From assembly GCA_964036665.1 (NCBI GenBank), contig OZ038532.1:19557037-19621036 (forward strand): a stretch of DNA of 64,000 bases, read 5' to 3'. Positions 11,276 through 23,800 of this stretch are shown here, piece by piece. The stretch is from Gordius sp. MW1. Its lineage: Eukaryota; Nematomorpha; Gordioida; Gordea; Gordiidae. Each line of letters starts with the position of its first letter. The stretch's first letter is position 1. The notes beneath the pieces are model-generated. The model was not told the origin of the DNA. It did not search any database and saw nothing but the letters and a program-made list of their open reading frames with translations. Both the position numbers and the translations under genes were made by a program.

Positions 11276-11715
11276 CATCTTGGACCTATACTTTACAAGA
11301 TATAACATTTATGCCCTTTCCATCATTCTTACTTTTTTAAATATCAACTTTACTTTTAGGGAAATTATATTATACCTACATATTCGAAATCAAATTTTAA
11401 AAACCTATTATAATTTTCTATATAAATAATGCTAATGTAGGTTAAAAAAATGAATTGAAGGCCATAATTTTTTGAAATGATTAATTTCAAACTACATAAG
11501 CATATAAATTTTAACTTTATTGCCTAAACTACCGTATTAATTTCTTAGGTCGAATCTAGAGGTCGTACTTATATGTTAAAACGCATCGCCCCTATTTTCT
11601 AAACCCTTGGGGTCTCTTAGACCCTTCAACCAACGGAATGTTACATTTTATTTGATCTGATATTAAAAAAATGATTTTTTTAGGACTTTTAAAGGGGGAA
11701 AGAGACAATTTATAC
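11276..11715. other. AT-rich stretch 3' of the last ULK exon found
   Basis: No exon for the ULK C-terminal domain was recognised. A moderately GC patch at about 11595-11640 has no supported frame. Confidence 0.4.
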
Positions 11716-11853
11716 TTCGTTGAGCGGTGAATTGTTGGTGTATCGCCCTGCCTTGACCCGAGAAGGCGTGGCTGTCACATGACTCGTACGAGGGGGTGCG
11801 GTCGAAGGTGGTGTAACACCTTTCGTGGTTGTGAGGGGTGAAGAGGCCATCGC
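11716..11853 (-). CDS. Atg1: ULK exon 13 (Thr/Pro-rich linker)
   Basis: 138 bp, 46 codons, phase 0 both ends, consistent with exon 12. Reads [19 protein letters not shown] and later [10 protein letters not shown]. Acceptor CTAAG, donor GTATAA. Low-complexity Ser/Thr/Pro content is typical of the ULK regulatory linker, but no specific motif proves it. Confidence 0.5.
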
Positions 11854-14800
11854 CTTAGCCTATTATATCGACATCAAAAAATAATTGATAAAGTGAAATT
11901 CGGATTAATAAATAAAGTGGGAGGAAAGGGGTTCCAATATTTTTATCGGCCATAATCCTGGGAAAAAAGATAAATAAAACCAACTTTCTTGTGTTAAGGA
12001 TGGAACACTACTTAGTATACTGAAAAATGATATTCGGTAGATGATTCGAAAATAATTAAAGTAATTATTTAAACGTAATCCTAAATCAAAAATCATAACA
12101 ATTAAATTAGAAAGACTAATAGACTGTTTTAAAATTAGCTAGCCCGCATATTGTCAATAAAGAGTTTCCCTTTTCAAGAAATTTACTCATTCTCTTTTAA
12201 AAACGGCATTTAAAAAGGACAAAAGGAAAACAAAAAGTTTTATTAAGTGAACATAAATAAAATCTATAATTTGGAAATCAAACCAAGTATCAGCCATTTT
12301 AAGACTCTAGTTTCGCAGTCTATCAACTATGTTAAAACAATAAGCGTAAATTAATAAAAGTGGTATTACTAGTAACTCGTTTGATGATATAATTTAAATG
12401 TCGTGTAAATCTTCTTCTTTACAAAACTAAAACAAACATTCAAAAGTAAACAAAGAACAGTTTAGTTTTTAGTATTGCCTTAGATTTGCAATAAAATTTT
12501 TGTTAAGTATGATAAGGTAATTCTCCTTCACCGATATTATTCGATTTGTCATGCATTTAAAGCAATTCCTAAATGATGATTTGGAAATAACCTAGCTAAT
12601 TTGATACATAAATATAAAATTATGACAAACTTTTTATACCAATTATGACTAAATGTTATGCCTCAATATCATAGCAACTTTTGGTCGATATGTAGAGTTT
12701 GATAAGTAAATATCACTTCAGAAAACGGCATAAAAGTCTATTTAACGTATTAATATTACACTAAAAAATGCGTATTTCTTTCTTACCCCATAATTATCTT
12801 TTGGTGAGGGTGTGGCTGGGGGTGAAGATCTACCCCCCAGGGTTTTGTCCATGGGGTAAAAGCCGTTGCCCCCCTTATCAGCTGTGTACCGGGTACCGGT
12901 CGAAGTGGTACGACTCTTGCTACGGTCCCGCGGCGAAGTCTAAATCAACGCTCGGCGGCCATCTTGTTTTATGGTAGCGGTCAAATTGTCGAAATCGGGG
13001 GTGGTGTCGCGTTTGATAGGCCGTCTGGTGCGGAGACCTCGAGGAACAACGAGATGAAGGCACACCTAGTGGAGAATCTAATTGTCGGGGGTGAAAGCAG
13101 ATAACACAGGTCTTCAACAAAAATCAACCAAAAAACGATTATCACACATTTATAGAGTTTTTGGTGGTAAACACGAATATAATTTTCGTTTTTCTTCCTA
13201 TACGTCAACATTTTACAATAATTGACTCAATTATTTTAAAAAATTGAAGTGCAGGAAATAAACGAAGAGTATATTCGTATTCAACTCAAAAAAACTCGAT
13301 AAAAGCATTTTAACCGTTTTAGGTTGGGTCTAACAGAATATTATTTGCTGTCCAGTGTTATGCATAGATTAATTTCATAAATTTAAACAAACTTTGCCAA
13401 CTTTTTCAAATGTATCGTTTTTCCGTCATATTAAATACATTAGCAGTCTGGAGTAATTTATAGCTAACACGTTGTTCAAATAATTTATGAATTTCCTTTG
13501 ATTGAGGCCGATTTCGAAACTACACACCTAGTCTAACTCATCATAAATGTCATGATAATTCAATAAGTAGGGAAAATTCAAAATTAATATCTTCAAATAA
13601 TCTATATGGCTCATAATAGTTAAACTTAATAAATATGAAATAATTAAAAGATTTGATGTTATGTTAGTTATTTAAATAAACAACGAAGGTAATTTAAAGA
13701 ACCTTTTCGCAGAATTTATTGAAAAATCAAGGAAACAAATGGCTCTAAAGAGCAACACGAATTAACAAAGATATAATTGCATGAAACATTCTTTCATACT
13801 TTGTTTTGAGATGGAAAGCTGGAAGAATTTGTTGCTGAAAAACTCGTCTAAAAATAATTGAAAAGGGTAAATTATAAATTTATTTATAAAAACATCAAAT
13901 ACCAAGCATATCGACCTAAGTTTTAACAAATCAGATTAAATTCATACAGAAATTAAGTTTCGTCCCATTATAAAACAATCCAAATCCGCCTATATTACAT
14001 TTGGAAGGTCGGGACTGGTTAATTAATTTATATTTTCATACGACCTATTCCACAAAAATCACTAATTTTTAAAAAAAAGCTATACCAACATTACAAATAT
14101 ATTCTCACGAAGAAATGTCAAATTGAAACCAATAAACTCCTAAAAAGAGTTTGGTCGCAAAAACGAAAAAATCCTTTAATTGGATATCTTGTCATTTTTA
14201 AGGATTTACTTTTAGCCAAAGGAGCTTCGCAAATCGAAAACCTTTTATTTTAACATAGTTAGAAACGAATTGGCAAAGTAAATTTAAAATTTAGTTAAAA
14301 CAGTCCGGTCTTAAAATAAGAATTGAAATGATGATCCAACCGAAATCCATGCGGTCTCTGGCGTTGCGTTGTAGCAAACGAGTCAGCAGATTGTGCAGCT
14401 CGGGTGACGTGGCTGGGGGTATGGCCGGTTTAAGTTTGGGCGTCTTTTCGTAATAAGCTTTAAGCGCTTGTGGACTTTGAGCCTAAAATACAATATAACT
14501 CTCACACGTGACACATAGGAAACTCTAAAATAATTGCTGAAAATTGTAAAATTTCAAAAATTTACTAATGGTTTAATGGGATTGATTAATAATCTGGTTT
14601 TAATAAATCGAACCTCAGGGGTCCAACAAAACGGACAATAGATATTTAAGTAGAATGGCAGTTTCCTATATACTAATTACTAAACCTTAATCTTTTAAAA
14701 ATCAAAACAATAACAAGTTTTAAAGTTAAAAAAGCCAAAGCTATTATAAATTAACGTTTATTACTTGAAAGGGTGCCTTGCCGGTCAAGCACTGAAACAT

Positions 14801-17800
14801 GATGGTCCCTATGCTCCAAAGATCGGCTTTGGCGGTACTGCAAAGAAATAATAACTTCGGGAGCCTTAAATTGGAAAAAATTAAAATATAAGAAATTCAT
14901 AAATAAATAACTTTTAATAATGTGTGATCGGAGTAAGAATCTACCCTTAAAAAAAGCACATTAAAATAATTTAATTAAACAAATAACTTCTTTAGGGAAA
15001 TATACAATTATCAGGCATCCTTCATACAAAACTAAAATTTAAGGTTCAATTTGTAATATATTTCCTATAATTAAGAGTATCGTTTGTTAAAACCAAAATA
15101 TCTTGATAAATTCTTTTTACTATGGTATACTATGTGAGAACGCGCCTAATAAGATTTTAAAATCTAGTTTATCAAAAGCTTTATATAACCTACAAACGCT
15201 GGCACACAAATTATTGAAATTAGTTTAAAAGTTACATCAAATCAACAAAAAAATTTGTAACATCATTCAACAACATTTTTTAAATTAAATTTATCCGTTA
15301 AAAGTTAATCAAATATTCAAACTATATTTATTATCTCAAATTAATCGAATGTTATTTTCTAGAGCAAAAATGTTGCATAAAAAATTATTACCATATACAT
15401 GGGGGAGCCACAGAGGGTAGCTGCCATAACGCCATCTTGTAGAAAGCGGGCGAAACCAAAATCAGCTGCGCATATGAGTATAAAAATAATTATAAAGCTT
15501 TTGAACTATATAAATATTTTGTTATAGATATATATTGCGTTCACAATTTATAAAACCACGCGTATGAGTCCAGTTTTAAAATGTCAAAACTATAGACTTA
15601 GAATATGGCATATAAATTTGTTTTCTAATCTTTTATATAATAAAAAAAAATCTCTAAAATTCTGAAAAACTACAAACCACAAAAGGCTATTTTGATATTA
15701 ATAACCTTAAGTTTATCAAAACTATAAATCCTATAAACATAAGCGTTACATGAAGTTTTTAGATTATTCGGGAAGCATTTATTGTGGAAACCTATGAAGA
15801 CTAAGCTTTTGTTACGCAGATTAACAATTTATTAAACTTAGTTTTAAGCAGATAAATGTGAAATGTAGATAAAAATTGAATTAAAGATATATGAAAAGAG
15901 TTATACAAATTTTAATGTTAATTTAGCATACAATAATAATGTGATGACGTAATTAGTTTACCTATTTTGAGGGTAGCGTGGCGAGAATGGCCTTTGGAGG
16001 CGCCCGTGGTGTAGCATAGCAATATGTTTTGTGGTTTGAGATCTCTGTGCACTATCCCCTTAGCGTTTAGTGCCCTTAGAGCTGCAGCTAAAATTTCATA
16101 TAAACATATCATTTATAAGTGGATTCAAAAATTAACTCAGATTAATAAGTTTTAGAAAATTTTAAAATAAGGTAAATATTTATTATTTAAAGTATTAAAA
16201 ATTAAAATAAATTTTTAACTGTGCTCTAAAATAAGTAAAATAATACATTTAAAACATAATTTTAAAAACAAGAATGACAATTAAATTATGTGTATATTGA
16301 TTTTTATAGTTTAAGAGTCTAAAAAGATAGTATTTTTAGGTGACAGATTTGAGGAGAGTAATTATAGTCCATATTATAGCAATTTTCAATAATTATCATA
16401 ATAAAATTTGCAAAAGTAATTATGTGCCGTTATATCGTCTGCTTTCCATCTCCAAAATTACATTTTAATCGACTAATATTCATCAAGGTAAAACTTATAA
16501 TTTTCACGACAATTTTATATATAATTAAAAATTAAGCTAATATATTGATAAATCGATAATCTAATTTACGAAAAAACAAATCTGGAATCTAGGGTTTAAT
16601 TAGTTTAATAGTTTCTTAATTAAGAATCTAAATAGAAGAATAAATTATTAATAAGATGTCTAATATCCATAGGTGAATTTTGTTAATAAGGGAAATAATA
16701 ATTAAAATAAGTCAATATAGATTCCTTACCAACTTGGCGGAAGAAAAGTGATATAGTGTCTTCGCTGAGTGAGCCTTTAGCTAATAAAATACAATTATTC
16801 TTATGATACTCTTTTTGTGCTTCAAATTTATCATTTTTTATTACATTTTTCATATAAATTGAATTAATTACATAATATTATTAAGATAAATTTAGCCTAA
16901 TTTTTGCAGTAAATATATAGGGGATTTTTTAATTTTTAAGGGTATATTGCGTTAAAATAGGTTGGGTTGTACATTTTATTGACAAAAGTAATGAAAATAA
17001 ACTTAACAATTTAGTTAATAATTGCAGTAGGGCAAAACACTCCTGCAGAATTCCGTTTTCAAAATAAACAATGACTAAAGAGGATTTAGTAAAAGTGGTC
17101 AGCTATTCTTTGTTTAATTTCAAATTATAAATATACAGTATTTCAATAAAAAACACTTTTTCCAAAAGAGTTTAAATTATTTTCAAGAAGTGGCACAACT
17201 GTGAAATTTTAAAATTTCAGGTCCGATGTAATCAAAAAAGTGCATTTAATTAAAACATAACCAAAAATTGTCATAATATACAACGTATTAGATATGAAAT
17301 TATTAAGGTTAAAATCAAGCTAGCTCTGATCAAGCTACAAAACTTATTTTGCACCAAATTCTAAACATAAAAGCATAAAATATATATTAAATAGCTGTAA
17401 TTTACTTTGCAGATAATCAGCCAAATCACCCCCGTTACAGTACTACAAAAATCAGAAACAAAGTGTAAATACGATTGAATTGTATATAACGTGATTTTGC
17501 TAAGTGCCAAATTTACAAACACGCGCAAACATTTCAATAATTTCAATACAAACTTTTCCAAAATCAAAATAAAGGATAAAACAAAAATTTAAATTTATTC
17601 ATTTCAAGATAATTATTATGTTTAATTTTTTAAAAAAAACATGTTTGCTATTTAAAAAATTAAGTAACATGCAAGTATTAATCGGTCACTTAGCTGTGAA
17701 TACAACGTGTATAAGCGAATGAAATTTTGTACCTCCATAATAAGGTACACACGGGAAACGGTTTCCTAGATAGAAAATTAAAGTTAATAAATTAAATCTC

Positions 17801-20800
17801 TATAACAATGTTTAATACTAAAATATCATTATCAAATTTTTAATTATTAAAAGCGTTTTCATGTTTTTTTAGCATACAATTCGTTAGAAAATCATGATTT
17901 TTATGTAGAGAACAAGGAAAAGTCATAAGAATAGAAATTGCTAAAATATTTCGACTACACGTTATAATGTGTTATCAAGGACGCTAAATTCGATTTATAT
18001 ATTGCATAATAGCCTACCTTGCAGTCTAGGAGTTGAACGACATTTTCGTGACGCAGCTGAAATAATTCCTGTAAAATTATTATTAATATTTATTTAAAAT
18101 TATGCAAGTTAAAAAAATATTAAATTTATTTAATTAAACCTTTAACAATAGTTAAATAACATTTATAGTTTTTAAGCACTCTTTGTGTCAAACATTTTAA
18201 AAAAAACAAAATTTGTATAGATGCTCTTGAAACATTAAAATAAAATAAAGAGGGAAACCCCATTTAAATTATTTTCTCTTAAAATCGTTAAATAAAATAT
18301 TTTTTTGAATTTTAAAGGCAATAATAATAATAATATGTCCTAAGTTAATTTTTGGGGGTTTATGTATAAAAATAACTAAAACCATGAACTTCGCTTAAAT
18401 CAAAAACTTTTAAGCATTTCGTCGACATAAAAGATAAATACCGATCGGAAAGACACATTTGGGTCAAAATGCTTAGCCTTACGCTTCAAATTTTTAGTTT
18501 GCTCCTGGCTTCAAATTACAATTTTGTTTAAAAATTATATTTATAAAAATAATAAATGATTTTTATTTTTCCAAGTTAATTAAGAGCAAAGTTAAAGATA
18601 ATTTGGTAAGTAAAAATAAAACTCGGGCCTTCGGCCCTCGTGGGAAGGGGAAGAAGGGAAGGGAAGAGGGGAAGGGAAGGGAAGGGAAGGGGGGACGACT
18701 CATCTGTACTTCGTATAAATGTATCATATTTGCTATGCACTTTATGGGCGAGAAAGGTGGGAAGGGGCGAGAATGCCTATAGGGGGGTATTAAATGCTTA
18801 ATGATTAATTAATTATTTATACAAATTTTCCATTATAGGCAAAATGTAATATAGGCAAAATGTAATATAGGCAAGGGTTAGGGTTAGATTTAGTGTTTGC
18901 ATCTAGTTGCGTATTACATTAGTTTTTATGGCCTTTAGTGATTATGGGTCTAACAAACATTGTATTATAAAACAACACAATGTTAAGAATTTGCAGAATT
19001 GTTGGGAGAATTTTTTTGTTGAATTTGAACAATTTTTAATTAAAAAAATCAAAAATTTGGCCAATGGTCACTTTTCTCTATTGGTCAGTACCAACAGATA
19101 CTCTATAAGTCAATGATAGCCAAAAAAACGGAAAAAAAAATTTTGATGCTCACTTTGGCCAATGGTCATTTTAATCCATTGGTCAGCAGCCAGCACACGG
19201 TAAAAGTGGATATAAATTCATAAGAGTAAAAAAAACGAAAAAAAAATTTTCGAATCACATTTTGGCCAATGGTTATTTTTTTCCATTGGTCAGCAGCCAG
19301 GACACGGTAAAAGTGGATATAAATTCATAATAGTCACAAAAAAAACGAAAAAAAAGTTTTCGAATCACATTTTGGCCAATGGTCATTTTATTCCATTGGT
19401 CAGCAGCCAGCGGACGGCCAAAAAGTCATAATAGCAATGGTAGGAACAGGAACAATCATAATAGTCAAAAAAAAACGAAAAAAAAATTTCGATTCACATT
19501 TTGACCAATGGTCATTTTTTCCATCGGTCAGGAGCCAGCGGACGGCCAAAAAGTCATAATAGCAATGGTTGTAACAGGAACAATCATAATAGTCAAAAAA
19601 AACAAAAAAATAAACTCGGATTCACATTTTGGCCAATGGTCATTTTTTCATTGGTCAGCCTCAGCAGCCAACGGACGGCCAAAAAGTCTTACTATCAATG
19701 ATAGTAACAAGAACAATCATAAGAGTCAAAAAAACTCCGGGATTCTAACCCAAAAACTAGTTAAATTGCATAGCAATTAAAAGTAAACAACTTTTATTTA
19801 TGTTTATTAAATAACATTGGTCAGCAGCCAGCGGACGGCCAAAAAGTCATAATAGCAATGGTAGAAACAGGAACAATCATAATAGTCAAAAAAAACGAAA
19901 AAAATAATTTCGATTTACATTTTGGCCAATGGTCATTTTTTTCATTGGTCAGCAGCCAGCGGACGGCCAAAAATTCTTATTATCAATGATAGTAACAAGA
20001 ACAATCATAAGAGTCAAAAAAAACTTCGGGATTTTAACCCCAAAACTAGTTAAATTGCATAGCAATTAAAAAGTAAACAACTTTTATTTATGTTTATTAT
20101 ATAACTAGTTAAATTGCATAGCATTAAAAGTAAACAACTTTTATCTATGTTTATTATATAATAGAAAATTTAACAAATCTTATATATAACACACCGAGGG
20201 AGATAGAGATGAGGGGTGGGGCACCTCTTATGCATTAATTTAAAAAATAACACAGCGAGGGAGATAGAGATGAGGGGTGGGGCACCTCTTTCTCATGCAT
20301 TAATTTAAAAAAGCGATAACCTAATATACCCAATGCAAATAGATAGTGAGGGTAACGGACAACGGACAACGGACGGACGGACACCAAAAAACCCATTATA
20401 GGCAAAATGTAATATAGGCAAGGGTTAGGGTTAGATTTAGTGTTTGCATCTAGTTGCGTATTACATTAGTTTTAAAGGCCTTTAGTGATTATGGGTCTAA
20501 CAAACATTATATTATAAAACAACACAATGTTAAGAATTTGCAGAATTGTTGGGAGAAATTTTTTGTTGAATTTGAACAATTTTTAATTAAAAAAATCAAA
20601 AATTTGGCCAATGGTCACTTTTTCTCTATAGGTCAGTACCAACAGATACTCTATAAGTCAATGATAGCCAAAAAAACGGAAAAAAAAATTTTGATGCTTA
20701 CTTTGGCCAATGGTCATTTTAATCCATTGGTCAGCAGCCAGCACACGGTAAAAGTGGATATAAATTCATAAGAGTAAAAAAAACGAAAAAAAAATTTTCG

Positions 20801-23800
20801 AATCACATTTTGGCCAATGGTCATTTTTTTCCATTGGTCAGCAGCCAGGACACGGTAAAAGTGGATATAAATTCATAATAGTCAAAAAAAAAACGAAAAA
20901 AAAGTTTTCGAATCACATTTTGGCCAATGGTCATTTTATTCCATTGGTCAGCAGCCAGCGGACGGTCAAAAAGTCATAATAGCAATGGTAGGAACAGGAA
21001 CAATCATAATAGTCAAAAAAAAACGAAAAAAATAATTTCGATTCACATTTTGGCCAATGGTCATTTTTTCCATCGGTCAGGAGCCAGCGGACGGCCAAAA
21101 AGTCATAATAGCAATGGTAGTAACAGGAACAATCATAATAGTCAAAAAAAACGAAAAAATAAACTCGGATTCACATTTTGGCCAATGGTCATTTTTTTCA
21201 TTGGTCAGCAGCCAACGGACGGCCAAAAAGTCTTATTATAAATGATAGTAATAAGAACAATATAAAAGTCAAAAAAACTTTGGGATTCTAAGCCAAAAAA
21301 CTAGTTAAATTGCATAGCAATTAAGAGTAAACAACTTTTATTTATGTTTATTATATAACATTGGTCAGCAGCCAGCGGACGGCCAAAAAGTCATAATAGC
21401 AATGGTAGAAACAGGAACAATCATAATAGTCAAAAAAAACGAAAAAAATAATTTCGATCAACATTTTGGCCAATGGTCATTTTTTTCATTGGTCAGCAGC
21501 CAGCGGACGGCCAAAAATTCTTATTATCAATGATAGTAACAAGAACAATCATAAGAGTCAAAAAAACTCCGGGATTTTAACCCCACAACTAGTTAAATTG
21601 CATAGCAATTAAAAAGTAAACAACTTTTATTTATGTTTATTATATAACTAGTTAAATTGCATAGCATTAAAAGTAAACAACTTTTATCTATGTTTATTAT
21701 ATAATAGAAAATTTAACAAATCTTATATATAACACACCGAGGGAGATAGAGATGAGGGGTGGGGCACCTCTTATGCATTAATTTAAAAAATAACACAGCG
21801 AGGGAGATAGAGATGAGGGGTGGGGCACCTCTTTCTCATGCATTAATTTAAAAAAGCGATAACCTAATATACCCAATGCAAATAGATAGTGAGGGTAACG
21901 GACAACGGACAACGGACGGACGGACACCAAAAAACCCATTATAGGCAAAATGTAATATAGGCAAGGGTTAGGGTTAGATTTAGTGTTTGCATCTAGTTGC
22001 GTATTACATTAGTTTTTAAGGCCTTTAGTGATTATGGGTCTAACAAACATTATATTATAAAACAACACAATGTTAAGAATTTGCAGAATTGTTGGGAGAA
22101 ATTTTTTGTTGAATTTGAACAATTTTTAATTAAAAAAATCAAAAATTTGGCCAATGGTCACTTTTTCTCTATAGGTCAGTACCAACAGATACTCTATAAG
22201 TCAATAATAGCCAAAAAAACGGAAAAAAAAATTTTGATGCTCACTTTGGCCAATGGTCATTTTAATCCATTGGTCAGCAGCCAGCACACGGTAAAAGTGG
22301 ATATAAATTCATAAATAAGAGTAAAAAAAACGAAAAAAAAAATTTCGAATCACATTTTGGCCAATGGTCATTTTTTTCCATTGGTCAGCAGCCAGGACAC
22401 GGTAAAAGTGGATATAAATTCATAATAGTCAAAAAAAAAACGAAAAAAAAGTTTTCGAATCACATTTTGGCCAATGGTCATTTTATTCCATTGGTCAGCA
22501 GCCAGCGGACGGTCAAAAAGTCATAATAGCAATGGTAGGAACAGGAACAATCATAATAGTCAAAAAAAAAACGAAAAAAATAATTTCGATTCACATTTTG
22601 GCCAATGGTCATTTTTTCCATCGGTCAGGAGCCAGCGGACGGCCAAAAAGTCATAATAGCAATGGTAGTAACAGGAACAATCATAATAGTCAAAAAAAAC
22701 GAAAAAATAAACTCGGATTCACATTTTGGCCAATGGTCATTTTTTTCATTGGTCAGCAGCCAACGGACGGCCAAAAAGTCTTATTATAAATGATAGTAAT
22801 AAGAACAATATAAAAGTCAAAAAAACTCCGGGATTCTAAGCCAAAAACTAGTTAAATTGCATAGCAATTAAAAGTAAACAACTTTTATTTATGTTTATTA
22901 TATAACATTGGTCAGCAGCCAGCGGACGGCCAAAAAGTCATAATAGCAATGGTAGAAACAGGAACAATCATAATAGTCAAAAAAAACGAAAAAAATAATT
23001 TCGATCAACATTTTGGCCAATGGTCATTTTTTTCATTGGTCAGCAGCCAGCGGACGGCCAAAAATTCTTATTATCAATGATAGTAACAAGAACAATCATA
23101 AGAGTCAAAAAAACTCCGGGATTTTAACCCCAAAACTAGTTAAATTGCATAGCAATTAAAACTCGGGCCTTCGGCCCTCGTGGGAAGGGGGAGAAGGGAA
23201 GGGGAGTAGGGGAAGGGAAGAGGGGAAGGGGGAACTCTTCTATACTCCGTATAAACGTAGCATATTTGCTATGCAATTTATGGGCGAGAAAGGTGGGAAG
23301 GGGCGAGAATGCCTATAGGGGGTATTAGATGCAAAATAATTAGTTAATTAGTTATAGGCCCTTGTAGGGGAGGACATAGGGTAATTATCAATGTTAACCA
23401 ATTCAAAAACGAAAAAAAATTTCGATTTATTTGGCCAATGGTCATTTTTTTATTGGTCAGTAGCCAGCGGACGGTCAAAAATTCATATTATCATTGGTAT
23501 TAACATGAACAAATATTAATTTAATTTAAAAAAATTTAAAAAAAAAATTTGTCCCCTCCCTGAATTGAACCCCACACCTCCAGTTAACAAGCCGGCGATA
23601 TAACCACTATACCATGCCGGCTTTTAAATAGTAGAAGTTATTATGTTATTTATATAGATAATGAAATAATAAAGTTGTGTTTTATGTTTAGAAAATCAAT
23701 ATATTTCGTCGGTCAGTAGCCAGCGGACGGTCAAAAAGTCATATTATCAATTGTATTAACAAAAACAAAATATTAATTTAATGTAAAAAAAAAATTAAAA

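Larger units (their letters stand above)
13078..18017 (-). other. ULK introns between exons 3 and 12
   Basis: Introns 3 to 11 are about 250-720 bp and AT-rich. No repeats or RNA genes were recognised in them. Confidence 0.5.

Noticed and set aside
12930..12960. A 10-bp GTTGATTTAG intron restoring the frame of ULK exon 12
   Set aside because: Far too short for splicing, although removing it would fix the phase.
12768..13211. Plus- and minus-strand frames over the GC-rich island as separate genes
   Set aside because: Best explained as ULK linker exon 12 in shifted frames; the plus-strand frame is its antisense.
14831..14864. TTTCTTTGCAG as the true acceptor of ULK exon 9
   Set aside because: It would drop [10 protein letters not shown], which matches the family exactly, and would start the exon in the wrong phase after exon 8.
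15918..16112. Stand-alone kinase ORF starting MICLYEIL
   Set aside because: Only residues after the TTTTAG acceptor are exon 7 of ULK; the rest is intron translated by chance.
18871..18886. GGGTTAGGGTTAG as telomeric DNA
   Set aside because: Only two units, at a fixed place in every higher-order satellite unit and inside a gene intron.
23551..23621. Functional tRNA gene (GTT or TAA anticodon)
   Set aside because: Anticodon and T stems do not pair; it lies in a duplicated repeat module and fits a SINE head or pseudogene better.
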